Part shown: positions 23,671 through 32,602 of the stretch, in pieces
How positions within the stretch are numbered: position 1 is the first letter of the stretch
How the letters are laid out: the number at the start of each line of letters is the position of its first letter
From: Leptolyngbya sp. KIOST-1
Lineage (GTDB): Bacteria > Cyanobacteriota > Cyanobacteriia > Phormidesmidales > Phormidesmidaceae
NCBI RefSeq assembly: GCF_000763385.1
Contig: NZ_JQFA01000002.1
Span: 3,658,001 to 3,722,000 of the forward strand
Length of the DNA: 64,000 nt
Direction of reading: 5' to 3'
Program-made: the position numbers and the translations under genes
The notes under the pieces: generated by a model
Seen by the model: only the letters and a program-made list of their open reading frames with translations
Database searches by the model: none
What the model was told of the DNA's origin: nothing

Positions 23671-23910
23671 CTATGCTGCACTATCTGAGTAGTTGTAGAC
23701 AGGAACCTGAACAAAGTGATCGGGTTTTGCTTCCCCCAAGATCGTCTTTTGCAAACGTTCTACCGTGGATGGAGAAAAAAACTGCTCTCCGGTTTCCTCA
23801 TTGACTCGAGCAGGAACATTTTCAATCAAGATAAATTGACCGTTGATATTCAGGGTATACGTGACATTCTTTTCGACTAGGGTTTCTTGCCATTCAGTTT
23901 TCATCTTCAA
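23671..23910 (-). CDS. MqsA/YgiT-like antitoxin lacking zinc cysteines
   Basis: A 79-residue protein resembling the N-terminal part of YgiT/MqsA antitoxins (TYTLNINGQFILIENVPARVNEETGEQFFSPSTVERLQ), but without the CxxC pairs that bind zinc. It overlaps the upstream DUF4258-type gene by 17 bp, the usual order for this pair. The TTG start at 23910 has AAGGAG 5 nt upstream; an in-frame ATG lies two codons later. Confidence 0.7.
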   Translation of the reverse strand: MKMKTEWQETLVEKNVTYTLNINGQFILIENVPARVNEETGEQFFSPSTVERLQKTILGEAKPDHFVQVPVYNYSDSAA

Positions 23911-24236
23911 CCGATCTCCTTTTCGTAAAATCGCTGTTCCACTTTTCGGCTTCAGGTTCGTACAAAGTAACGATCTTAATGATTGGACGGGAGGGATAAC
24001 TGCATTGAATATGAAGAGGACGCTGGGATTGAGTAAATCCCAAAATCAAACAGCTTGGCCCGTATTTATCATCTGGATAGTCTTCGATAATGTGATCACT
24101 CGCGATCGCCTCTCTCACCTCCCGCACCAAAATCCGACGCACAATGGACTGATCAACCGCATGCTTAGAAAACTCGAATTGGTCTTCAGTAAACTTTTGA
24201 CGGTATGCTCTCGATACTTACAGCCATGGCAGCCAT
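23894..24236 (-). pseudogene. DUF4258-type toxin gene with 5' frameshift
   Basis: The readable part (23894-24142, GTG start) gives a DUF4258 protein with IIEDYPDDKYGPSCLILGF and YEPEAEKWNSDFTKRR. The conserved N-terminal segment of the family, here FEFSKHAVDQSIVRR, is encoded upstream of that GTG in an open frame that has no start codon and ends at a TAA (24218-24220). A good start (ATG at 24227 or 24236) lies in another frame and reads MAVSIESI before losing the frame. Removing one C in the CC at about 24202 would join the two into a normal N-terminus. A frameshifted toxin with intact antitoxin is the simplest reading; a sequence error is possible. Confidence 0.6.
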
Positions 24237-24289
24237 TCTAGCGCCTAGGGTGAGGCAGAGCTTCAGCAGAGCCTAGTCCCAGAGCAATT

Positions 24290-24368
24290 GTAGGTTGGGT
24301 GGAACGGAGTGAAACCCAACGCCCAGACTCCGCAATGTTGGGTTCCGCTGACGCTTCACCCAACCTAC
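24290..24368. repeat. Dispersed palindromic repeat, family A, copy 2
   Basis: GTAGGTTGGGTGGAACGGAG pairs with the distal arm ending CACCCAACCTAC over about 79 bp. It sits directly before the gltD leader. Confidence 0.75.
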
Positions 24369-24419
24369 AGCAATCGAATTTTCACCAGCAATAAAACAAC
24401 CACCTTCAGGACAACCACC

Positions 24420-25904
24420 ATGGGAAAACCGACTGGCTTTATGGAATACCTGCGGGAAGTGGCGCAAGAAGTCGCCCCCGCCGATCGCATTCGCAACTGG
24501 GACGAGTTCCACCTGCCCATGCCGGAGGAAAACCTCCGCACCCAGGGGGCGCGCTGCATGGATTGCGGCACCCCCTTCTGCCACACCGGCATGACCATCA
24601 GCGGCATGGCCAGCGGCTGCCCCATCAACAACCTGATCCCCGAGTGGAACGACCTGGTCTATCGAGGTCTGTGGGAAGAAGCCCTGGAACGCCTGCACAA
24701 GACCAACAACTTCCCCGAGTTCACCGGGCGCGTCTGCCCCGCCCCCTGCGAGGGCTCCTGCGTGCTGGGCATCACCAGCCCCCCGGTGACGATTAAAAAT
24801 ATTGAGTATTCCATCGCCGAAAAGGGTTGGGAGTCGGGCTGGATTGTCCCCAACCCGCCGAAACAGCGCACCGGCAAGAAAGTTGCCGTAATTGGCTCCG
24901 GCCCCGCTGGTCTCGCCGCCGCCGCCCAGCTCAACTCGGCGGGCCACTGGGTCACCGTGTACGAACGGGCCGATCGCCCCGGTGGGCTGCTCATGTACGG
25001 CATCCCCAACATGAAGCTGGACAAAAAAGAAGTCGTCCAGCGTCGGCTCGACGTGCTGGAGGCCGAGGGCGTCACCTTTGTGTGCAACACCGAAGTGGGC
25101 AAGGACATTTCTGCTGAAAACCTGCTGAAGGAGTTTGACTCGGTGGTGCTCTGCACCGGCTCCACCAAGCCCCGCGACCTGCCCATTGAGGGGCGCGAGC
25201 TGAAGGGCATTCACTTTGCCATGGAATTTCTCACCGCCAACACCCAGGCGGTGCTGGATGGCTACCCCGGCAACGACTACATCTCGGCGGCCAATAAAGA
25301 CGTGGTGATCATCGGCGGCGGCGACACGGGCACCGACTGCGTGGGCACCTCCATTCGCCACGGCTGCAACAGCGTCACCCAGGTGGAGATCATGCCCCAG
25401 CCGCCGGAGACGCGATCGGCAGCGAACCCCTGGCCCGAGTGGCCCAAGGTCTACAAAATGGACTACGGCCAGGAGGAAGCCGCCGCCATGTTTGGCGATG
25501 ACCCCCGCGCCTACCTGACCACCGCCACCAAGTTCGAGGGTGACGAGCAGGGCAACGTGAAGGCCGTTCATACCGTGCAGATTCAGTGGGGCAAGGACGA
25601 GAACGGGCGCTTCGTGCCCCAGAACGTGCCCGGCACCGAGAAGGTGATCCCCGCCCAGCTGGTGCTGCTGGCCATGGGCTTCCTCGGCCCCGAGCAGTCG
25701 CTGATCGATGCCCTGGGGCTGGAGAAAGATGGCCGCAGTAACGTCAAGGCCGAGCACGAGCAGTACACCACGTCGATTCCGGGGGTGTTTGCGGCTGGGG
25801 ATTGTCGTCGAGGGCAGAGCCTGGTGGTGTGGGCGATCAATGAGGGTAGAGGGGCGGCAAGGGAGTGCGATCGCTACCTGATGGGCACCACCGAACTGCC
25901 CTAG
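24420..25904 (+). CDS. gltD: Glutamate synthase small subunit
   Basis: GltD (494 residues) passes electrons from NAD(P)H through FAD to GltB. N-terminal cysteine clusters for 4Fe-4S centres are in [12 protein letters not shown] and [10 protein letters not shown]. The FAD-binding motif [15 protein letters not shown] is near 150 and the NAD(P)H site [13 protein letters not shown] near 300; the C-terminus [19 protein letters not shown] closes the FAD site. The start is the ATG before [12 protein letters not shown]; an upstream in-frame ATG lies inside the palindromic repeat and is rejected. It would normally be adjacent to gltB, but toxin-antitoxin genes separate them by 2.3 kb. Confidence 0.96.
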   Translation: MGKPTGFMEYLREVAQEVAPADRIRNWDEFHLPMPEENLRTQGARCMDCGTPFCHTGMTISGMASGCPINNLIPEWNDLVYRGLWEEALERLHKTNNFPEFTGRVCPAPCEGSCVLGITSPPVTIKNIEYSIAEKGWESGWIVPNPPKQRTGKKVAVIGSGPAGLAAAAQLNSAGHWVTVYERADRPGGLLMYGIPNMKLDKKEVVQRRLDVLEAEGVTFVCNTEVGKDISAENLLKEFDSVVLCTGSTKPRDLPIEGRELKGIHFAMEFLTANTQAVLDGYPGNDYISAANKDVVIIGGGDTGTDCVGTSIRHGCNSVTQVEIMPQPPETRSAANPWPEWPKVYKMDYGQEEAAAMFGDDPRAYLTTATKFEGDEQGNVKAVHTVQIQWGKDENGRFVPQNVPGTEKVIPAQLVLLAMGFLGPEQSLIDALGLEKDGRSNVKAEHEQYTTSIPGVFAAGDCRRGQSLVVWAINEGRGAARECDRYLMGTTELP

Positions 25905-25940
25905 TACTGGAAGGCAGAAGGATGAAGGGGCACTGGTCTG

Positions 25941-26297
25941 TTAAGAGGAGATACGTGGAAACTCTCTCATACAAAGGACTTCTTGAGTAGATAGCGGACG
26001 ATGACAAAGGCCGATCGCCATCGCTAGAGTCGTTTGTTGACCAAGACCCCAATGGGGCCTGACCCAGTTGTGGAGGATCCGCTGGACATCTAAGGCCCGC
26101 TGCAATCCGGCTTGGGTTTTGGCATAGAGGTTTTGACGCCGACGATAGGCGCTGCATCGTCGCCTCAGTGCTGCATTATGAGTCTCGTTATGATTGGCAT
26201 GCACCTCAGCCAGCGGGCTGAGCGCAGTGTAAGGATGCTCTGGCCTCACCCAGACAACCGGCCGCAGACCTTGAGACCCTTTGATTTTTGTGGCGAC
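25941..26297 (-). pseudogene. Transposase remnant (IS1-like, C-terminal part)
   Basis: The frame encodes KIKGSQGLRPVVWVRPEHPYT, EVHANHNETHNAALRRRCSAYRRRQNLYAK and VQRILHNWVRPHWGLGQQTT, which match the C-terminal half of a cyanobacterial IS1-like transposase. The N-terminal catalytic half is missing; upstream of about 26297 the frame reads unrelated sequence. It is an inactive fragment. No terminal inverted repeats were found. Confidence 0.7.
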
Positions 26298-26309
26298 TTC
26301 AAGTCCAGG

Positions 26310-26338
26310 CCCGAGGATTCTATCAGAATCCTCGGGCT
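26310..26338. terminator. Strong perfect hairpin at the transposase breakpoint
   Basis: A 13-bp perfect stem, GCCCGAGGATTCT / AGAATCCTCGGGC, with a 3-nt loop. It lies 13 bp from the end of the transposase fragment, has no U-tract, and could be a terminator or the target site of the insertion. Confidence 0.45.
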
Positions 26339-26488
26339 TGCAGCTATTTCCGCTTCGGCTAAGTATCCCTACAGAGGGGTCAAGCATTTACCAACCTAGC
26401 TCCATAGCAGGAGGAAGGGGCATCTTGTGGTTTTTAAGATGCACTTACAGATTGCCGCCGATTTCTTCTACAGGAGTAGTGACTTAGT

Positions 26489-26989
26489 ATGAACAGTATG
26501 AACAGCGAGCAGAAGTGTGCATTGGCACTGGGAATCATCTTTACCTTTTTAGGCATTGCTGGTTTTATTCCCGCTCTGATAAACCTCCCTACCCAAGGCA
26601 TGGGATCTAGCGTTCCGCTAGACACAAGCTCAGTTCCTATTAGCGGTGGGGCTGACTATATGGCCGCTTACCTAAGAGGTTTTGGCTATTTGTTTGGGCT
26701 TTTTCCGACCAACCTACTGCACAACATGGTGCACCTAGCCATTGGCGGCTTTGGGCTGTTTTCGGCTACGGGTAAAGAAGGAGCCTTTCGATACAATCGC
26801 TTCTTTGCCATCAGCTATTTGCTGCTTGCCGTTATGGGGTTGATTCCGCTCTCCAATACCCTCTTTGGCATCATGCCCATCTTTGGCAACAACGTTTGGT
26901 TTAATGCTTTAACTGGGGCGATCGCCGCTTACTTCGCCTTCGTCTGGCACCCCAACCATCCCGAATCAACGGCTCCGTCTACCCAGTAG
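26489..26989 (+). CDS. DUF4383 family membrane protein
   Basis: A 166-residue protein with four hydrophobic helices. LFPTNLLHNMVHLAIGGFGLFSA and LIPLSNTLFGIMPIFGNNVWFNALTGAIAAYFAF match DUF4383, small membrane proteins of unknown role found in cyanobacteria and actinobacteria. The conserved HN..H residues in helix 2 are present. GGAG lies 13 nt before the first ATG. A terminator follows about 80 bp downstream. Confidence 0.8.
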   Translation: MNSMNSEQKCALALGIIFTFLGIAGFIPALINLPTQGMGSSVPLDTSSVPISGGADYMAAYLRGFGYLFGLFPTNLLHNMVHLAIGGFGLFSATGKEGAFRYNRFFAISYLLLAVMGLIPLSNTLFGIMPIFGNNVWFNALTGAIAAYFAFVWHPNHPESTAPSTQ

Positions 26990-27067
26990 TCGGGCCCAGT
27001 AGTCGGGCTAAAAGCGCGGCCATCATCTGGCCCTTTGAGTCAATTCTATAAGCGTCAGCTCTGACCC

Positions 27068-27105
27068 TAAGCGCACGGCAATGTTTGACCGTGCGCTTAT
27101 TGTGT
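27068..27105 (+). terminator. Rho-independent terminator
   Basis: The stem TAAGCGCACGG / CCGTGCGCTTA (11 bp, 10-nt loop) is followed by TTGTGTTCT. It lies downstream of the DUF4383 gene and also faces the convergent AraC gene. Confidence 0.7.
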
Positions 27106-27170
27106 TCTCAGCCTCAGCTTTTCAAGCAGGGGTATATTAACTACTCACTAAGAACTGAGAAACACAAAAC

Positions 27171-28163
27171 CTACTTGTTTCGACTCAAGGTTTCTGAAGG
27201 GAGTTCGCCAAACATTTGCCTATAGTCTTTGGCAAAGTACCCTAAATGATAAAAGCCAAATTGGGTTGCCACATCAGTCACATTCCTTGCCCCTGGGGCA
27301 CTTGCCTTTAGCACTCGATAGCTGCTTTGCAACCGCAAGATTTTTAAGTAAGCCATGGGGCTGATGCCAAACATTTCCTGAAATCCGTAGCAGAGGGCTC
27401 GAGTGCTGGTGCCTAGGGCCTCGCATAGATCAGTCAGGGTCAGGGCCTGATCCATATGCGATCGCATGTAATCATCGGCCTGCTTAACCAGTTTAGAACG
27501 GCGAAAGAATTTGGCTGAAGTCCAGTGCTCCTGCTGGGTTGGCAATGACGCAATAAATAGAGGCAGAAAGTCTTGCACAATGAGTTGCTGGAAGTCTGGC
27601 TTTTGCAATAGTGGCGACCGCCGAACCAGTAAGTTGTAAATTTGCTTCAGGTAGGTACGCAAGAAGGGAAATGAATCTGGCATATAAGCATAATTACAGC
27701 TTAAAAACTTGTTGTCTAATTCTAGGCGATCCATAGTTTGGGTACAGGCATCAAAGGTGTCTGGCTGTATGTAAACGGCGCAATAGGTACAGCCCCCAGG
27801 AAAGATCAGATCTGCCTCACGGTTGGCATCAAATCCAAATAGATAATCTTCCGTGATGAATCGGCTGCTTTCTATGCCGTGTTGCCCACTACTTTGGAGA
27901 ATCATTGAAAAGCTTAAAAAACCTCTTTGTTTTTGGCCAACCGCTTTAAGGTTGCGGCTTACATGATTGAAATTAAAGTGAATCGTGCCTAAATTGAGAG
28001 CCGCTGATTCACATCTAAAAGGTCCGCACTCCAAGGGCGTCAGGCGAACATCCTCAGGCAAAAATACTGCTAGTTCGTCAATATCTTGAAATTGATGAAG
28101 CGATATAGCGCTCGGAGGCGTGTTTTGCAAAGGTTGAGGACTGGGGTCCTGGAGCGATTTCAT
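27171..28163 (-). CDS. AraC-family transcriptional regulator
   Basis: A 330-residue regulator. The N-terminal 220 residues form a cupin-like sensor of the type seen in AraC regulators of catabolic genes. The C-terminal domain has two helix-turn-helix units: QALTLTDLCEALGTSTRALCYGFQEMFGISPMAYL and RNVTDVATQFGFYHLGYFAKDYRQMFGELPSETL. It is divergent from a sulfatase gene 252 bp away, which is its likely target. GC is lower than in the flanking genes. Confidence 0.9.
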   Translation of the reverse strand: MKSLQDPSPQPLQNTPPSAISLHQFQDIDELAVFLPEDVRLTPLECGPFRCESAALNLGTIHFNFNHVSRNLKAVGQKQRGFLSFSMILQSSGQHGIESSRFITEDYLFGFDANREADLIFPGGCTYCAVYIQPDTFDACTQTMDRLELDNKFLSCNYAYMPDSFPFLRTYLKQIYNLLVRRSPLLQKPDFQQLIVQDFLPLFIASLPTQQEHWTSAKFFRRSKLVKQADDYMRSHMDQALTLTDLCEALGTSTRALCYGFQEMFGISPMAYLKILRLQSSYRVLKASAPGARNVTDVATQFGFYHLGYFAKDYRQMFGELPSETLSRNK

Positions 28164-28415
28164 GTCTTACCAAAGTAGTGAAACCTTCTTCGAGAAAACA
28201 CCACTGAAACATAGATTTCCGGCTAGACTTCTTCAGGATTCTTAATATTCACTTTCGCTATCTTGCAATTTTTGGATAGCCATCATTTTAGCTGGATTTT
28301 ATGCTGATGCCTTATGACGGCACAAGAATTCATTTTGCACCCCGGCGCAATTTGGTTTCTGGCTTGCGTAAACCGTCACCAAAAATCACTAGTATGAACG
28401 GGAGTTACTGATAAC

Positions 28416-29858
28416 GTGAAAAAACTGGGCTTTATCATCGCCTTCATGGTGGCGCTGTTGATAGCGGGGCGTGGATGGTTGCCCCCGGAGGCTGTCGCTC
28501 AGCAACCGCCGCGCCCCCATATCGTCTATATTTTGGCCGACGACCTGGGGTGGAAAGATGTTGGGTTTCATGGCTCCGATATTAAGACTCCCAACCTCGA
28601 TCGGCTGGCCCAAGCCGGAGTCACCCTCGAGCAGAACTATACCCATCCCTGGTGTACTCCCTCCAGAGCCGCTTTGATGACTGGACGCTACCCTTTCCGC
28701 TACGGGTTGCAAACTCTCGTTATTCCTTCAGCAGGCACCTACGGGCTGTCTACCGATGAGTGGTTGCTGCCGCAGGCTCTAAAGGAGGTGGGCTACGAGA
28801 CTGCCTTGGTGGGCAAGTGGCACCTTGGCCATGCCGATCGCAAGTATTGGCCTCGGCAGCGCGGGTTTGATTACCAATATGGTCCTATTCTCGGTGAAAT
28901 CGACTATTTCACCCACTCAGCCCACGGTGTTGTGGATTGGTATCGCAACAACGAACTGGTCAATGAAGAGGGCTATGTCACCACACTGCTGGGGCAGGAT
29001 GCAGTGAAGCTGATCGGCGAGCACGACACCGATACGCCCCTTTTTCTTTATCTAGCATTTACCGCTCCCCATGCGCCCTACCAGGCACCCGAAGAGGCGC
29101 TTGAGCAGTATGCAAATATCACCGACCCAAATCGTCGTGCCTATGCGGCCATGATTTCTGTGATGGACGAGCAAATTGGTCAGGTGGTGGAGGCGCTAGA
29201 ACGGCGTGGGATGCGAGACAACACGCTGATTGTTTTCCAGAGTGACAATGGTGGCCCCCGTTCTGCCCAGGTTACGGGTGAAGTCGATACCTCTGGCGGC
29301 ACCATTCCTGCCGATAACGGTATTTTTCGAGATGGCAAAGGATCGCTATACGAAGGCGGCACTCGCGTTGTCGCCCTCGCCAATTGGCCAGGACAGCTCA
29401 AACCCGGTTCTGTGGCCGATCAGCCGATGCACATGGTTGATTGGTACCCGACGTTCGCCGCTTTAGCTGGCGCATCATCCGATCCGGCGAAACCTCTGGA
29501 TGGGTTGAACGTTTGGCCAGCCCTGGCAAATGGAGAAAACATCGATCGCGATGCCGTTGGTTTCGATGTTGAACCCTTGCGCGCGGCTGTCCATTCAGGG
29601 GACTGGAAGCTGGTGTGGAAAACCGCACTGCCCTCCAAGGTAGAACTGTTCAACATTGCCCAGGACCCGTCGGAGGAAACCAACCTGGCTTACCAGAATC
29701 TTAGAATTGTGGCCGAACTGAAACAACGGATTGAAAAAATGGCTGGCGAAGCTGAACCGTCACTGTTTTTAACAGAAGCATTGGGCGCGGCTAAGAGTTT
29801 GCTGTTTACATCCGTTGCATTACCAGAAGATGCGGAGGCGATCGAAAACCAACCGTAG
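28416..29858 (+). CDS. Arylsulfatase-type sulfatase, exported
   Basis: A 480-residue sulfatase that removes sulfate from an ester. A signal peptide (KKLGFIIAFMVALLIAGRGWL) directs export. YILADDLGWKDVGFHG holds the metal-binding aspartates. CTPSRAALMTGR is the C-x-P-S-R formylglycine motif, requiring a maturase encoded elsewhere. GKWHLGH, APHAPYQAP and FQSDNGG complete the active site. The spacing resembles arylsulfatase B-like enzymes of polysaccharide breakdown. The neighbouring divergent AraC regulator suggests induction by the substrate. Confidence 0.9.
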   Translation: MKKLGFIIAFMVALLIAGRGWLPPEAVAQQPPRPHIVYILADDLGWKDVGFHGSDIKTPNLDRLAQAGVTLEQNYTHPWCTPSRAALMTGRYPFRYGLQTLVIPSAGTYGLSTDEWLLPQALKEVGYETALVGKWHLGHADRKYWPRQRGFDYQYGPILGEIDYFTHSAHGVVDWYRNNELVNEEGYVTTLLGQDAVKLIGEHDTDTPLFLYLAFTAPHAPYQAPEEALEQYANITDPNRRAYAAMISVMDEQIGQVVEALERRGMRDNTLIVFQSDNGGPRSAQVTGEVDTSGGTIPADNGIFRDGKGSLYEGGTRVVALANWPGQLKPGSVADQPMHMVDWYPTFAALAGASSDPAKPLDGLNVWPALANGENIDRDAVGFDVEPLRAAVHSGDWKLVWKTALPSKVELFNIAQDPSEETNLAYQNLRIVAELKQRIEKMAGEAEPSLFLTEALGAAKSLLFTSVALPEDAEAIENQP

Positions 29859-29887
29859 AAATTACTCATCTAAAGAGTGATTCCTCG

Positions 29888-29914
29888 CAGGGGCGCAGGG
29901 TCTGCGCCCCTACC
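29888..29914. repeat. Dispersed palindromic repeat, family C
   Basis: GGGGCGCAG-GGT-CTGCGCCCC, ending in TAC. It lies exactly between the convergent sulfatase and symporter genes and could serve as a bidirectional terminator. Confidence 0.65.
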
Positions 29915-29924
29915 TGTGAGATCT

Positions 29925-31460
29925 TTATCTGTCGGGCAACCCTTCTAGGGGCAGCCCTTCCCCTTCGCCGTAAGCGCGGATGTCGCGGCGGAGAATGCCA
30001 AAGTCAAAGGCCTCCGTTTTGCCTCTCTGGGCCTTGATCTGGATCCAGATCAGGCAAATTAGCGTCGAGACCACGATGGGGGCAGCAAAACTGACCAGCA
30101 GATCGCCCGCCAAGGGCAGACCATTCCAGGGGCTAAAGTCGGGCCGGGGGAAGAACAGGGCACCCGTTGCGATCGCCACCACCGCACTCCAAAACGCCAT
30201 CGTCCCCGTCAGCCTTCTGGAATACAGCCCAAACAGCACCGGAAACAGCGCCCCGGCGCAGACCAGATCCGCCAGCAAAAACAGGTACAGCACGTTGTAG
30301 CCCCGCGAGGCGATCAGGATGGCCGGAATTCCCACGACCACCGTCAGCAGCCGGGTAATTCGGAGAATGCCGCTGGAGGATCGGTTGGGAAAAATCCGCA
30401 GCAGGTCGGTGGTAAACACGCTGGCAATGCCGTTTAGCAGCGAGTCGAGGCTGCTCATCACCAGGGCCAGCACCAGAACCAGCACCGCCAGGCTCACCCA
30501 ACCGGGCAGGTTCAGCGCCTGGATCAGCGAGAAAAAGGCGCGATCGTCGTTAAAGCCAAAGTGCATAGCCACAATGCCCAGCAGCCCGGCGAGCAGCAGC
30601 ATGGGCAAAATCACCAGAAACGAACCGAGGAACGATCGCCGCACCACCTGGTCGGTCTTGCAGGCGTAGATCCGCTGCCAGTTGGTCTGGTTGAACATTT
30701 CGGCGGCAATCACCGCGATCACCAGGGTGGCCCCAAACTTAATGCCAGGGCCATTGGCCAGGGTGAGCAACTGCGGTGCCGCCTGGGTGACGGGGGCGAT
30801 CGCACTGCCCCAGCCCCCCAGGGCCAACACCGCTACCGCAAAGCTCAGCAGCAGCAGCGGCACAATCACCACAAACTGAATCGCGTCGGTAAAGATCGTC
30901 GCCGCCAGGCCGCCCACCAGGGTGTAGGCAAACACCGCCGCCATCACTAGCAGGGCGGTGAGCCAGAGGGGGACCCCAGCCATGAGTTCAACGGCTTTTG
31001 CGATCGCCGTCAACTCCGCCGTCAGGTACACAAACATGTAGAACACCACAATCCCCAGGGTCAGCCGGTACATGGCCTGGCCAAAGCGGTGCAGCACATA
31101 CTCATTTAAGGAGTGGCCCCTGGGCATGAGAAACCGCATGCGGGTGCCCATGAAGGCAAACAGCGCCGCCGGGGTCGCCTGGCCAATGCAGTAGCCCACG
31201 ATGCCCGCAATGCCGCTGGTGGCCCCCACCTCTGGCGGGCTAAAGAGAATCCAGGCCCCCATGGCCGAGGCCACAATCGTCGCCAGGGCCATCGGGGTGC
31301 CCACGCTGTTGCGGCTCACCATATAGTCTTCCAGGCTGAGGCTGTGGCGGCTGGCCTGGAGCAGCCCAATCAGCGCAAAGCTGGCCACGGTAATCAGGGC
31401 GACGGCGATCGCCGTGGCGCTGATCGCCGGGGTCGCGATCGCCGTCGCAATAAAGGTCAT
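29925..31460 (-). CDS. Sodium:solute symporter (SSS), TPP-riboswitch controlled
   Basis: A transporter of about 511 residues with roughly 13 hydrophobic helices. SLSLEDYMVSRNSVG, GWGSAIAPVTQ and FNQTNWQRIYACKTDQVVRRS are family hallmarks, the last being the Q-R-x-x-A-like sodium-symporter signature. Its leader contains a TPP riboswitch about 120 nt upstream, so it most likely imports thiamine or a thiamine precursor such as hydroxymethylpyrimidine; riboswitch-linked SSS carriers of this kind have been proposed before. Start: ATG at 31460 behind AGGTGAG; the GTG two codons upstream is too close to that site. Confidence 0.88.
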   Translation of the reverse strand: MTFIATAIATPAISATAIAVALITVASFALIGLLQASRHSLSLEDYMVSRNSVGTPMALATIVASAMGAWILFSPPEVGATSGIAGIVGYCIGQATPAALFAFMGTRMRFLMPRGHSLNEYVLHRFGQAMYRLTLGIVVFYMFVYLTAELTAIAKAVELMAGVPLWLTALLVMAAVFAYTLVGGLAATIFTDAIQFVVIVPLLLLSFAVAVLALGGWGSAIAPVTQAAPQLLTLANGPGIKFGATLVIAVIAAEMFNQTNWQRIYACKTDQVVRRSFLGSFLVILPMLLLAGLLGIVAMHFGFNDDRAFFSLIQALNLPGWVSLAVLVLVLALVMSSLDSLLNGIASVFTTDLLRIFPNRSSSGILRITRLLTVVVGIPAILIASRGYNVLYLFLLADLVCAGALFPVLFGLYSRRLTGTMAFWSAVVAIATGALFFPRPDFSPWNGLPLAGDLLVSFAAPIVVSTLICLIWIQIKAQRGKTEAFDFGILRRDIRAYGEGEGLPLEGLPDR

Positions 31461-31582
31461 CGTCACAACTCACCTCGTGCGGGTTGGGTGGTTGCTAGAG
31501 GCGGCGGTTAAGAGAACAGGAGACTCGCAGAACATGGGTCGGTAAGGCCGGGCACCCAATTCAATGGGGCGTAGCCTCAAGC

Positions 31583-31660
31583 AACGCTTTCCTCCGCTGG
31601 CATGAACCAGGTCAGGTTCCGAGGGTATGATCTCAGCCCGATTGCTCGGACACCCCTAGC
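31583..31660 (-). promoter_or_regulatory. TPP (THI-box) riboswitch
   Basis: On the minus strand the leader reads AGGGGTGTCCGAGC, then GGGCTGAGATCATACCCTC, GAACCTGACCTGGTTCATGC and CAGCGGAGGAAAGCG. These are the conserved pyrimidine-sensor (CTGAGA) and pyrophosphate-sensor (ACCTGA...GG..CATGCCAGCG.AGG) parts of the thiamine pyrophosphate aptamer. It lies upstream of the sodium:solute symporter, which it should switch off when TPP is plentiful. Confidence 0.93.
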
Positions 31661-31836
31661 TTGATAGCATCCTACCACTGGAGTTCGCTGCGATCGCCAA
31701 CGCCCCACCTTTATCCCACCCCCTGGTAGCTGCTGAAGGCGTTCTATGGCGCGGATAGATGGATGCACGTCAACCACCCCAGCCGCTCAGCCAGAACTTT
31801 CCGTCAGGCTATAACGCCCCTTCAGGCTTCTTTGCC

Positions 31837-32268
31837 CTAGGCCGGAACCGGGACGGGTTGACCAAACCAACGGCGGCGACCGTAGCGGTTGAGGATCTTT
31901 TTGCGGCGGCGCTGCTTGGGTGGCCCGGTGAGGATAGCCAGGCTATAGGTGACCAGGTAGACCCCGGCCCAAATGCTGTAGGCATGAATAGACACGCTGA
32001 GATCCGGCCCACCGTGGTGACGCATGAGGGTGGTAGACAGATCGACGAAGTAAATGCCAAAGATAGCCCAGCGAATGGCCGGAAAACACTTTCTGGCCAG
32101 GGGATATCGGGCAGAACCGATGAAGAAGACCGGATATTGGAGATACATCAAGAGAAAGAACGCCATAGCGAATACGATGCCGATCGCCGCTATTAGCGCG
32201 TAATTTTCCCCAAAAGATTCCAGGGTTATGCCAATCGCCAACAACATAGCCGCAGTAACGTTGATCAT
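31837..32268 (-). CDS. Small membrane protein of unknown function
   Basis: A 143-residue protein with about four hydrophobic helices and a basic C-terminus (KQRRRKKILNRYGRRR). AAGGG lies 7 nt before the ATG. No family is recognised. It is upstream of the symporter on the same strand but separated from it by the riboswitch. Confidence 0.65.
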   Translation of the reverse strand: MINVTAAMLLAIGITLESFGENYALIAAIGIVFAMAFFLLMYLQYPVFFIGSARYPLARKCFPAIRWAIFGIYFVDLSTTLMRHHGGPDLSVSIHAYSIWAGVYLVTYSLAILTGPPKQRRRKKILNRYGRRRWFGQPVPVPA

Positions 32269-32602
32269 CGCTATCCCTTAAACAGTCGCTGGTTTCATTC
32301 AGAAAGTGTTCTAGGGGTAAGTGTTCCCCAACCTGAAAACAGTTTAGTCAATTGCTCAAAAGTTGTAGATTTGCTGCAACGTTGCTCGGCCGCCGCGATC
32401 GCCAGCCCAGACGCTGTAGTCTGGAGGTAAGCAGGCCCAGCAGTAAAGCTTGCACCCCGTACGTTAGCGCCAGGAAGGTGACCTATGGCTGAGTCGGTAT
32501 TGCGCGGCAACCCAATGATTCTCCGGCAAGGCTAGGCGGCACCTCCCAGGGGCCGACCCCGTGAAGCCTTGCCCTCCGTAGGCTTCATTTGAGGAAAAAC
32601 CC
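32269..32602. other. Divergent intergenic region
   Basis: This 334-bp spacer between the small membrane protein and rsgA holds both promoters. I see nothing else in it. Confidence 0.4.

Noticed and set aside
24309..24419. Longer gltD start in frame at 24309
   Set aside because: The extension is encoded by the palindromic repeat and leader; the conserved protein begins at 24420.
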